Of a stretch of DNA of 9,759 nucleotides, positions 1 to 6,579 are shown piece after piece. Positions within the stretch are counted from its first letter, which is position 1; each line of letters starts with the position of its first letter. The position numbers were made by a program, and so were the translations under genes. Origin of the DNA: Bacteroidota bacterium (lineage in GTDB: Bacteria; Bacteroidota; Ignavibacteria; Kryptoniales; JAKASW01); NCBI GenBank assembly GCA_021789755.1, contig JAJYJD010000123.1, positions 1 to 9,759 of the forward strand. The letters run 5' to 3'. The notes below the pieces were generated by a model that saw only the letters and a program-made list of their open reading frames with translations, did no database searches and was not told the DNA's origin.

Positions 1-1911
1 TCCCATCTTGCGGGCCTGATCGTACGGAATATTCCTGTGATGGGTCAACTCGATCCGTTCAAGTATTTTTTCATTCACGATCTGCTCGATATCGCGCAGT
101 TCTTCCGCTGTGACTTTCTTGTGATGTGCGAAATCGAACCGAAGGTGTTCGGGATCCACGAGCGATCCCGCCTGATGCACATGTGTCCCGAGAGTCTTCC
201 TCAACGCGGCATGAAAGAGATGAGTTGCAGAATGATTGCGCATGATCTCAAGGCGGCGCTTCCCGTCGACCTGGGCAATCACCTCATTGCCGATCCTAAG
301 CGCCTCGTCCGAACCATTTTCGATGACATGTATAATTTTATTATCAACCTTAACCAGGTCCACAACAGGCAGCGAGGCCTCCTGTGTCTTAATCAAACCT
401 GTGTCGTCGACCTGTCCGCCGGACTCGGCATAAAAGGGAGTTCGGTCCAGCAGGACGAAGTTTTCCTTCCCGGCATTCTTCACGCCGATAATCTTCGCAG
501 CGCTCCGGGTTGTGTCGTACCCGGTAAATTCGCTATCTGCGTCCCTTGCGAGATCATCAAGATGGGCATCTCCCATGATATTGACGCTGATAGACTTCTT
601 CGTCGCCTCGCGTGATCTCCCCTGCTGCTCCTGCATGAGGGCATCGAAGCCCGCCATGTCGATCGAGAAACCGCGCTCCTGGGCGATAAGGTTCGTCAAG
701 TCGACGGGGAACCCGTAAGTGTCGTATAACTTGAATACCTCATCGCCGGGGAGCTGATCCTTACCGGATTTCTTAACCCGGCCCGCGACTTCTTCGAATA
801 TCTCCAGGCCGCGGTCCAGGGTCTGGTTGAAGTTTTCTTCCTCGGCTTTGATTACTTCCTTGATCCTGCCTTTGGAGGCGACGATTTCCGGGTAAGCACC
901 TCCCATATTCCTGACCAGAACATCCACCAGTTTGAAGATGAAAGGATCCCGGATCTCGAGATTGCGCGCATAACGCGAGGCTCGACGCAGAATGCGCCGC
1001 AGGACGTATCCCCTTCCTTCATTGGATGGATTTGCGTTATCGGCTATGGCAAAGGTAAGCGCACGTACATGATCGGCAATGACACGCATCGCCACCTGGT
1101 TGCGTTCTCCTTCATACTTCTTTCCGGTCAGTTTGGCGATTTCCCCGATGATCGGCGTAAAAATGTCGGTGTCGTAATTCGACCTTTTTCCCTGGAGCAC
1201 GGACACCACTCTCTCAAAGCCCATCCCCGTATCCACATGCTTCGCCGGAAGAGTCTCCAGCTTGCCCGAAGCATCCCGGTTATATTGTATGAAAACAAGG
1301 TTCCAGAGCTCGATGAAACGTGCGCAGCCGTCTACGTTGACACCGTGTTTATGGTTCCTGGAACAAAGTCCTTCGCCGAGGTCAATGTGGATCTCGGAAC
1401 ACGGACCGCAAGGGCCGGTCTCGCCCATTTCCCAGAAATTATCTTTCTCGCCGAATTTCAGCACCCTTGAAGGGTCTATATCGGTCACTTTCTTCCAGAG
1501 CTCAGCCGCTTCGTCGTCCGTCTCGAACACCGTGGCATAAAGTTTTTCCTTCGGAAGCTTCCATTCCCCGGTAAGCAGCTCCCATGCCCATTCGATCGCT
1601 TCTCTCTTGTAATAATCGCCGAACGACCAGTTCCCGAGCATCTCGAAGAAGGTATGGTGATAAGTGTCGTGCCCGACCTCCTCGAGGTCGTTGTGTTTGC
1701 CGCTGACCCGTATGCACTTCTGGTAATCGACTGCCCTCGAGTAATCGCGTTTCCCTTTGCCGAGGAAGACGTCCTTGAACTGGTTCATTCCCGCATTCGT
1801 GAAGAGAAGAGTTGGGTCATCGTAAGGAACAACCGGAGCGCTCGGCACCGGCCGGTGGCCATGCTTCTCAAAAAACCTCACAAAACTTTCGCGCACTTCG
1901 TTTGAATTCAT
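1..1911 (-). CDS. alaS: Alanine--tRNA ligase (AlaS), N-terminal 637 residues; C-terminus cut by window edge
   Basis: Charges tRNA-Ala with alanine in the cytoplasm and proofreads misacylated Ser/Gly. The reverse strand is one uninterrupted frame from ATG at 1911 to the edge. Seen in order: class II motif 1 (FTNAGMNQFKDVFLG, residues 37-51), motif 2 region (residues 80-102, GHDTYHHTFFEMLGN), the ETGPCGPCSEIH segment (164-175), motif 3 (HVDTGMGFER, 225-234), the tRNA-recognition helical region around NEGRGYVLRRILRR (297-310), then the editing domain with FYAESGGQ (493-500) and the HxxxH zinc/catalytic pair H560/H564 in NHSATHLFH. Family members are about 870 residues, so roughly 240 are missing, including the later Cys/His zinc ligands and the C-Ala domain. 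The start lies 3 bases after the clpS stop and has no Shine-Dalgarno sequence (upstream is CAAATAGAAATTTAATAG), so translation is probably coupled to clpS. The identification is certain; only the part outside the window is unknown. Confidence 0.98.
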   Translation of the reverse strand, partial: MNSNEVRESFVRFFEKHGHRPVPSAPVVPYDDPTLLFTNAGMNQFKDVFLGKGKRDYSRAVDYQKCIRVSGKHNDLEEVGHDTYHHTFFEMLGNWSFGDYYKREAIEWAWELLTGEWKLPKEKLYATVFETDDEAAELWKKVTDIDPSRVLKFGEKDNFWEMGETGPCGPCSEIHIDLGEGLCSRNHKHGVNVDGCARFIELWNLVFIQYNRDASGKLETLPAKHVDTGMGFERVVSVLQGKRSNYDTDIFTPIIGEIAKLTGKKYEGERNQVAMRVIADHVRALTFAIADNANPSNEGRGYVLRRILRRASRYARNLEIRDPFIFKLVDVLVRNMGGAYPEIVASKGRIKEVIKAEEENFNQTLDRGLEIFEEVAGRVKKSGKDQLPGDEVFKLYDTYGFPVDLTNLIAQERGFSIDMAGFDALMQEQQGRSREATKKSISVNIMGDAHLDDLARDADSEFTGYDTTRSAAKIIGVKNAGKENFVLLDRTPFYAESGGQVDDTGLIKTQEASLPVVDLVKVDNKIIHVIENGSDEALRIGNEVIAQVDGKRRLEIMRNHSATHLFHAALRKTLGTHVHQAGSLVDPEHLRFDFAHHKKVTAEELRDIEQIVNEKILERIELTHHRNIPYDQARKMG

Positions 1912-1914
1912 CTA

Positions 1915-2220
1915 TTAAATTTCTATTTGAGTAATTAGACTTATCTCTTCCAGTACACTATTGATACGAAGACAATCCTTCATCGGGCCTTCGAAGACAA
2001 GTGCTTTACCCTTCGAATGCGCCTCGAAGGCGATCGCACCCGCCTTATCTGTGCCACAGCCCAGGGCCTTTATAATTTGTCCGATCACTTCTTCGAAAGT
2101 GTGCCAGTCATCGTTAAACAGGATCACTCTTGCCGGGTTCTGTAATTCGGTCGTAGTCTCTTCAATTTCGAGAGGTTGGTTTTCAGTCGCCTGACCGAAT
2201 GCTCCCGTTAGCTTAAGCAT
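1915..2220 (-). CDS. clpS: ATP-dependent Clp protease adaptor ClpS
   Basis: A small cytoplasmic adaptor that binds N-degron substrates (bulky hydrophobic N-terminal residues) and hands them to the ClpA/ClpC unfoldase. It has 101 residues. The N-terminal ~28 residues are acidic and probably flexible. The core shows RVILFNDDWHTFEEV (31-45), with the family's Asn-Asp-Asp (N36, D37, D38) that grips the substrate alpha-amino group, and the AHSKGKA segment (67-73), whose H68 matches the conserved pocket histidine. The position equivalent to the E. coli gatekeeper Met40 is Phe42. The C-terminal part (residues 74-101, ending LITQIEI) differs from the proteobacterial PLxCTxE ending and resembles the Bacteroidota/Chlorobi variant. 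The ATG at 2220 has AGAGGT five bases upstream. It is the first gene of a clpS-alaS unit. The family call is strong; the alternative substrate preference is inference. Confidence 0.93.
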   Translation of the reverse strand: MLKLTGAFGQATENQPLEIEETTTELQNPARVILFNDDWHTFEEVIGQIIKALGCGTDKAGAIAFEAHSKGKALVFEGPMKDCLRINSVLEEISLITQIEI

Positions 2221-2225
2221 TGTAA

Positions 2226-2231
2226 ACCTCT
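2226..2231 (-). promoter_or_regulatory. Ribosome binding site of clpS
   Basis: AGAGGT on the minus strand, five bases before the ATG at 2220. It supports that start codon and contrasts with the missing site before alaS. Confidence 0.7.
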
Positions 2232-2235
2232 GTGA

Positions 2236-2265
2236 AATATAAACCTAAACGGGGGTCTGATTCAA
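2236..2265 (-). promoter_or_regulatory. Candidate sigma-70-like promoter for clpS-alaS
   Basis: On the minus strand, TTGAAT (2265-2260) is followed after 18 bases by TATATT (2241-2236). The -10 element is only 15 bases before the clpS ATG, so the leader would be about 10 bases and would barely contain the ribosome binding site. Found by eye; a Bacteroidota-type promoter could lie elsewhere in this gap. Confidence 0.35.
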
Positions 2266-2303
2266 GATTGATTTGGAGTTGAAATCGGCTTATTCGACCT
2301 GGC

Positions 2304-2329
2304 CGGCTCGAAAAGCTCGGCGCGAGCCG
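2304..2329. repeat. Inverted repeat, 7-bp arms, in the divergent intergenic region
   Basis: CGGCTCG at 2304-2310 pairs perfectly with CGAGCCG at 2323-2329 across a 12-base loop. No T-run follows on either strand, so it does not look like a classical terminator. It could be an operator, or a leader hairpin if a clpS promoter lies further upstream. Confidence 0.4.
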
Positions 2330-2359
2330 TCTGAATGTGCTCGCGATGACATTTCCGGG

Positions 2360-2403
2360 CTGAACCGGCCGGGGTACACATTTTTTTAAAGTCCGGGGTT
2401 CAG
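2360..2403. repeat. Inverted repeat CTGAACC/GGTTCAG in the divergent intergenic region
   Basis: CTGAACC at 2360-2366 pairs with GGTTCAG at 2397-2403 across 30 bases that contain a T7-AAA tract (2381-2390) and CCGG blocks next to both arms. The spacing is long for a hairpin. It lies just upstream of the likely plus-strand promoter, so a paired regulator site is possible. No function is shown. Confidence 0.3.
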
Positions 2404-2419
2404 TGCATTGATCCTCCGT

Positions 2420-2448
2420 TTGCAACTGCGGTTCGGGTCAACTAAATT
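2420..2448 (+). promoter_or_regulatory. Candidate promoter for the plus-strand membrane operon
   Basis: TTGCAA (2420-2425), a 17-base spacer, then TAAATT (2443-2448). Each box matches the sigma-70 consensus at four of six positions. It would give a leader of about 65 bases before the ATG at 2520. Assigned by eye only. Confidence 0.35.
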
Positions 2449-2505
2449 CACGAAAGCAAATCATGAAGTCGGGAATGCACGTCCGCTAAATCCTATTTCA
2501 CAACT

Positions 2506-2512
2506 AGAGGAG
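2506..2512 (+). promoter_or_regulatory. Ribosome binding site deciding the start at 2520
   Basis: AGAGGAG lies seven bases before ATG 2520. A second ATG at 2515 is out of frame and too close, so the site selects 2520. Confidence 0.75.
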
Positions 2513-2519
2513 CAATGCC

Positions 2520-3518
2520 ATGGCTTCCACCATACCAGCAATGACGCTTGGTGATATGTTTGACAGGACCTTCAGCTTGATCGGGAAAACTATCTGGCGA
2601 AACGCGGCGATAGCCGTAAGCTTTATGGTCGTTCCGGTCATTCTGTTCACTATTGCCGCAAACCGTTTCTATTCATCGCTCCCGGCCCTCGGGAGTATGG
2701 GAACTCCGGAGAATATGGAAGCGGTCAAAACGATGTTCACAGGCAGCTTCTTTTTCGGCATTGCCTCACTTCTCTTTGCATTGGCTGCCATGGTCGCTGA
2801 GATCGCGATCACCGTAGTTGTCGGCAAAGAGCTTAATTCGGAGCGGATCAGTTATGGGACAGCCGTCAAAATGGCCTTCGACGGCCGGTGGCTTAACGGA
2901 ATAGGCGAGGGAATCCTGAAGATGTTAATTATAGCCGGCTTCACTATACTAGCCGTCATTCTTGGCGGGATCGTGGCACTGATTGTCGGCAAGGGCTCGG
3001 AAACGACGCACGGAGTCCTGATTCTGTTCACCGTTCTTTTCATACTGGTAATCGTAGCGGCGATATTCTATACGATTCTCAGGCTCTACTTCGCTTTGAC
3101 TGCGGTTGCGGTTGAGGATCTCGGCCCCGTCAATGCATTGAAGAAGAGCTGGTTCCTCGTCAGAGGACACTGGTGGAGAACACTGGGGATCCTCATTCTC
3201 TTCTTCATACTTTCAGGTTTTGCCGTCTCAGTTATTACGGTGCCCGTGATGTTTGGAACCATGTGGAATCACTATAAGAACCTTTTTGAAATGCTGGGCC
3301 AAACAGGCGGAAACATGGATATGTCGCGGCTTGCCAACCTTCAAAGATCTTTGGGCCACGCGATCGGTATCAGCAGCGGATTGAGTTCGATCCTTTCGCT
3401 CCTGATAACTCCGGCATTCACGGTCGTGATGTATTTCGACCTCAAGGCACGCCAGAATGACCTTGCGGCCCCGGAGGACACTGCAACGACTGAAGACGTT
3501 CCAGTCACAACTGTTTAA
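2520..3518 (+). CDS. Multi-pass membrane protein with PF10110-like (glycerophosphodiester phosphodiesterase membrane) domain
   Basis: 332 residues and no cleavable signal peptide. The opening MTLGDMFDRTFSLIGKTIW (8-26) is the short amphipathic 'LGdilDrtf' start typical of this family. About six hydrophobic stretches follow, near residues 29-48, 74-102, 134-157, 164-198, 220-246 and 284-306. The family hallmark is visible at 198-221: VEDLGPVNALKKSWFLVRGHWW, an 'E-x-x-G-P-x-x-A-x-x-x-S-W-x-L-v-r-G-x-x-W' pattern. The last membrane segment ends in YFDLKARQ (305-312), also usual in the family. A short acidic, Thr-rich tail ends the protein. The family often occurs without any phosphodiesterase domain, and its biochemical role is unknown; membrane organisation or transport are guesses. 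It is the first gene of a pair with the CPBP protease six bases downstream. The family assignment is from memory of its motifs, not a search. Confidence 0.75.
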   Translation: MASTIPAMTLGDMFDRTFSLIGKTIWRNAAIAVSFMVVPVILFTIAANRFYSSLPALGSMGTPENMEAVKTMFTGSFFFGIASLLFALAAMVAEIAITVVVGKELNSERISYGTAVKMAFDGRWLNGIGEGILKMLIIAGFTILAVILGGIVALIVGKGSETTHGVLILFTVLFILVIVAAIFYTILRLYFALTAVAVEDLGPVNALKKSWFLVRGHWWRTLGILILFFILSGFAVSVITVPVMFGTMWNHYKNLFEMLGQTGGNMDMSRLANLQRSLGHAIGISSGLSSILSLLITPAFTVVMYFDLKARQNDLAAPEDTATTEDVPVTTV

Positions 3519-3524
3519 GCGCCG

Positions 3525-4514
3525 TTGAACGACACGACACAAAAACCAGAGGGGACGGATAGACCGTCCCAATTCGAAGGCTCATGGGAAAAGTCGGGCA
3601 GGAACCTCACTTCCGCCGCGATCCTGGGCTTCATAATTATCGGCATCATTTACGTTTACGCGCAAGGCTTCATCGGCCTGATAGCTATGGGGTTCCAGAA
3701 TTCAGGCGGCTCAGAGTCGGCGAAGTCCGGGAAAACGGTCATCGACATGCTTACTGCCAGGGCGATCGCGACAAAGAATCCAATCCGCTACTCCGTGGTC
3801 ATCGCAGAATTCATTTTCATGCTTCTTCCGACAATCTGGATCATACGGCGCTGGCACACGAAAGATGTATTGCGCTACATAAGGTTCGCTCGGGTACCGG
3901 TCCTTGAAATACTTCTCGCCGTTGTCGCCTCGGTATTGTTCTTCCCGACCAGCAGTGCGATAAGCGGCTTCCTGTTGAAACAGCTCGACTTCCCTGATTT
4001 TCTTGCGAGGATAAATTCCGAGATTTTTACCTCGTATACTCCGCGCGAATTTGTCTGGGTGATCGTCGTGGTCTGTGTCACTCCAGCGATCTGCGAAGAG
4101 ACTCTGTTCAGGGGTTATGTGCAGCGCACGTTCGAACGCACTCTGGGATTGACGAGCATCTTCGTTGCGGGCATTCTTTTCGGCCTTTACCATATGCGGC
4201 CTCTGAATCTTGTGTCCCTTTCACTCCTGGGAATAATGATCGGATTCTTCTTTTACAGGAGTAAAAGCATTCTTCCCGGCATGGCCGCCCACTTCACAAA
4301 TAACTTCGTCGCAGTACTTCAGCTGTACAAGCTCCCCGACGGCAAGGCGAGATTTCCTTTCCTGTCCTCAGATATCCCGCTGGTGATTGTCCTGCTCACG
4401 GCAATCGGTACTGGATTCGTCATCTTGTATTATGCGAAAGTCACGAAAAGGAACTTCGCAGCCTCTTCAGCTGCCAGCTATCCAGAAGCTGAATCTTCAG
4501 ACGGCAATTCTTGA
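3525..4514 (+). CDS. CPBP-family intramembrane metalloprotease (Rce1/Abi-like)
   Basis: A 329-residue integral membrane protein with about eight hydrophobic stretches. The Rce1-type catalytic motifs are all present: EExxxR as EETLFR (E191, E192, R196), FxxxH as FGLYH (H223), and HxxxN as HFTNN (H256, N260). In this family the glutamates and histidines bind the metal or water that cleaves substrates within the membrane. Known members process prenylated CAAX proteins in eukaryotes and bacteriocin- or regulator-related substrates in bacteria; nothing here reveals the substrate. The N-terminal ~28 residues are polar and probably cytoplasmic. The only plausible start is TTG at 3525, since the upstream stop is at 3516-3518 in the same frame and no in-frame ATG occurs until about residue 55, inside the first membrane segment. 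No Shine-Dalgarno precedes it, so translation is probably coupled to the upstream gene. The family call is firm; the exact start is less so. Confidence 0.88.
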   Translation: MNDTTQKPEGTDRPSQFEGSWEKSGRNLTSAAILGFIIIGIIYVYAQGFIGLIAMGFQNSGGSESAKSGKTVIDMLTARAIATKNPIRYSVVIAEFIFMLLPTIWIIRRWHTKDVLRYIRFARVPVLEILLAVVASVLFFPTSSAISGFLLKQLDFPDFLARINSEIFTSYTPREFVWVIVVVCVTPAICEETLFRGYVQRTFERTLGLTSIFVAGILFGLYHMRPLNLVSLSLLGIMIGFFFYRSKSILPGMAAHFTNNFVAVLQLYKLPDGKARFPFLSSDIPLVIVLLTAIGTGFVILYYAKVTKRNFAASSAASYPEAESSDGNS

Positions 4515-4528
4515 GATAAGGAGAGAGC

Positions 4529-4544
4529 CCGGGTACCCGCCCGG
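4529..4544. terminator. GC-rich palindromic element in the convergent gap (weak terminator candidate)
   Basis: Between the stops of the CPBP gene and the MFS gene, CCGGG (4529-4533) can pair with CCCGG (4540-4544) around a 6-base loop. The same stretch contains a perfect 10-bp palindrome, CGGGTACCCG (4530-4539). No T-run follows on either strand, so intrinsic termination is doubtful. The remaining gap (4545-4620) shows only a direct repeat of CGAGCTGC and nothing else I can identify. Confidence 0.25.
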
Positions 4545-4620
4545 CGTTAACCGAGCTGCGTGATTCGAGCTGCTGAAGTTCCCTCTTTTATGGTCACCTG
4601 CCGCGACTCGTACTATCGTT

Positions 4621-5901
4621 CTAGATTTCCCCGACGATCTTGAGCTTTTGTCCCTTCGTTTCCGGGAAAGTCCATATCCAAATCCCCGTCAGGATTGCAA
4701 AGATTGCCGCGAGCGAAATGCCTCCGCTGAGTCCGTACTTTTCTGCGACGACTGCGATTATGACGGGGGTGAAGAATTGAATCCCGCGTGCAAGATTGAA
4801 TGCCGAGCCCATCGCGGTGTTCCTAATGCTCGTCGGATATAATTCGCTGAAAAGAGGCCCATACCCGCTGAACATCCCCGTGCCGAACCCGACCAGGAAC
4901 ATGAACGATAGAATGACGGCCGGATAGACGACCACGAGATTCCACATAAGAGTTATCATCACCAATGCCAGCGACATGATCAACGAGTAGATCGAATATG
5001 CGGGTCGACGGCCCAATCGGTCTGCCACGAAGCCGAAGGAGAGATAGCCGAGCAATCCGCCGGCCTGGGTGATCAGCATCCAGGCTGCCGATTTCGCCAT
5101 CGGGAATTGCCGCTGCTCATGAAGGTAACCGGGGAGCCATGAATAAGTGAACCAGTACGCAGACATGTCGAATATCGCCAGCACGAGAGACTGGATGAAA
5201 AGCTTTCTGTACTCGGCAGAAAACAGGAGAATAAATTTATTCTTCGATTCCAAATCCACATTCGCGGCTTTGAACCCTTCTTCTGAAATCAACCTCCTTC
5301 TTTCGGCCCAGACATCCGATTCGGGAAGTCTCCTTCGAATCAGGATCACGAGTGCGGCAGGCAGGATGGATATGAAAAAGCACGCGCGCCAGCCTATTGA
5401 AGGTTCGACAAAACCGCCGACGATGGAAGCGAGGACTATACCGAACGGCGCGCCGGTCTGCATGAATGCCGCGTATCTCGCCCTGACTTTCGGCGGAAAA
5501 GTTTCTCCGACATAAGTCTGGCCGGTAGCCCATTCACCCCCGACGCCAATCCCTGTGACTATGCAGAAGACTATCAGAAACGGAAGGCTCGGCGCAAACC
5601 CGCTGAGGAATGTGCCGATACTGTAGGTGAGTATCGTCCACTGCAAGACCTTTCTCCGCCCGTAGCGATCCGACAGTATGCCCATGACCACTCCACCCAG
5701 CGCAGTCGCGGCCAGGGACGAGCCAATGACGTATGATCGGGAAACATTGCTCAGATGGAATTCGGCACTTATCGGTATGAGGAGAAATGTAAAGAGTATA
5801 AGGCTGTAGAAATCAAAGACCCAGCCCGCCCAACTCATAAAAAGTATCTCGAAGTGAGTCCGGCCCGGCTTTTCCTGCTCGTTCAAGAGAGTACGTTCCA
5901 T
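4621..5901 (-). CDS. MFS transporter, SHS/AAHS-like (organic acid or sugar-acid : proton symporter type)
   Basis: A 426-residue inner-membrane secondary transporter with twelve predicted membrane segments. Motif A occurs twice, as GILSDRYGRRK (74-84) after segment 2 and FGFVADRLGRR (289-299) after segment 8, the classic sign of the duplicated MFS fold. An acidic residue sits in segment 1 (D30 in WVFDFY), as in proton-coupled aromatic-acid and sialate/lactate symporters. GVGGEWATG (119-127) with E123 in segment 4 and the C-terminal FPETKG (412-417) also fit that branch. The substrate cannot be told from sequence; lactate, aromatic acids, sialic acid or sugar acids are all possible. The ATG at 5901 is supported by AAGGGTGA (5912-5905), three bases upstream, whose GGGTGA core pairs as a Shine-Dalgarno. 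It stands alone, 144 bases after the LiaF-like gene, and may have its own promoter: a TATAAC box lies upstream at about 5940-5945, without a clear -35. Confidence 0.88.
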   Translation of the reverse strand: MERTLLNEQEKPGRTHFEILFMSWAGWVFDFYSLILFTFLLIPISAEFHLSNVSRSYVIGSSLAATALGGVVMGILSDRYGRRKVLQWTILTYSIGTFLSGFAPSLPFLIVFCIVTGIGVGGEWATGQTYVGETFPPKVRARYAAFMQTGAPFGIVLASIVGGFVEPSIGWRACFFISILPAALVILIRRRLPESDVWAERRRLISEEGFKAANVDLESKNKFILLFSAEYRKLFIQSLVLAIFDMSAYWFTYSWLPGYLHEQRQFPMAKSAAWMLITQAGGLLGYLSFGFVADRLGRRPAYSIYSLIMSLALVMITLMWNLVVVYPAVILSFMFLVGFGTGMFSGYGPLFSELYPTSIRNTAMGSAFNLARGIQFFTPVIIAVVAEKYGLSGGISLAAIFAILTGIWIWTFPETKGQKLKIVGEI

Positions 5902-5974
5902 ACGTCACCCTTATTGTTTAAGCGCGGCCGAAGAGTTCCTGTTATAGTGCGGGACTGCCGCTGCGTTTCTCAAT

Positions 5975-5996
5975 GAGCGTGAGATCTTCGACGCTC
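5975..5996. repeat. Small hairpin between the LiaF-like gene and the MFS gene
   Basis: GAGCGT (5975-5980) pairs with ACGCTC (5991-5996) over a 10-base loop that contains AGATCT. It could end or attenuate transcription of the upstream minus-strand operon, but no T-run follows (ATTGAG comes next on the minus strand). The rest of the 5902-6045 gap shows nothing else convincing. Confidence 0.3.
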
Positions 5997-6045
5997 CGGC
6001 TCTTACCCGGATTCGCACTACGCGGACCGGGATCGATTCCATATT

Positions 6046-6579
6046 TTATGTGCGCGTCCTGAAGAAATTTTTCCAGATTATGTATACGCCGGCTACAACC
6101 ACTGCGAGCGGGACAAGAAACCTAAGAGCGCCAAATACTCCTTCGCTGATGCCATAGTCGCCCTTCTGGGCGGCGAGAAGGCTCCAGCCGACTATGACAA
6201 ACAATGCAGCGATGAACAACAGCGAGTACTCTCTCGGATTCGAGAAGAAAAGCATGAGGAACGCCAGGCCGGGAATCATGAGAGCAGACGGCCAAATCTG
6301 ACTCCACGCGTCGGGTATAAACTGGTAAGAAACGAGCAGCACGAGCGTCGCGGTAAGAAAGAGAATAGATCCCCAGAAAAGTCTTCTCTGGTCAGTATAA
6401 GCGAATGCCGTGATGGCCTCATAGGCCCCGACGATTAGTACGGCAAACCCGGCTATCCTGGTAAAATTCAAATTTATGACTCCAGCGCGGCTCATCAACA
6501 GCAGGACGCCAAAAAGCAACAGGAACAGACCGAGAAGAAAAGTGCCGACGTGGCTTTTTCTTTCAGCAACTGTGCTCAT
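6046..6579 (-). CDS. Small membrane protein, LiaF/LiaI-like (DUF5668-type) transmembrane domain
   Basis: 177 residues from ATG 6579. Six hydrophobic segments are visible near 11-30, 42-60, 68-85, 95-112, 119-136 and 150-170, with almost no soluble part and a basic end (KNFFRTRT). The repeated 'LLGLFLLLFGVLLL..' and 'IWPSALMIPGLAFLMLFF' patterns resemble the paired-helix units common next to PspC proteins and in the membrane part of LiaF-type stress regulators. No soluble LiaF C-terminal domain is present. It overlaps the PspC gene by one base (TGATG) and has its own strong AAAGGAGG site inside the end of that gene. A TTG three bases upstream (6582) is too near that site, so the ATG is preferred. 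The function is unknown; a partner or brake in PspC envelope-stress sensing is inference from position. Confidence 0.7.
   Translation of the reverse strand: MSTVAERKSHVGTFLLGLFLLLFGVLLLMSRAGVINLNFTRIAGFAVLIVGAYEAITAFAYTDQRRLFWGSILFLTATLVLLVSYQFIPDAWSQIWPSALMIPGLAFLMLFFSNPREYSLLFIAALFVIVGWSLLAAQKGDYGISEGVFGALRFLVPLAVVVAGVYIIWKNFFRTRT

Noticed and set aside
37..1470. Long plus-strand open frames opposite alaS (e.g. 37-615 and 1069-1470)
   Set aside because: They are antisense to highly conserved AlaS motifs and their translations show no domain; they are shadows of the real gene.
2213..2425. A 70-codon minus-strand open frame upstream of clpS
   Set aside because: It overlaps the start of clpS, has no ribosome site and no recognisable domain, and covers the likely promoter and repeats. 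Its composition looks like chance.
3711..4193. A 160-codon minus-strand open frame opposite the CPBP gene
   Set aside because: It lies entirely over the conserved protease motifs and its translation is low-complexity and charged, without a family pattern.
3525..4514. Reading the CPBP (Abi-like) protein as an abortive-infection or bacteriocin-immunity gene
   Set aside because: The neighbours are housekeeping and membrane genes, with no phage, toxin or bacteriocin locus. The historical 'Abi' label alone does not support a defence role.
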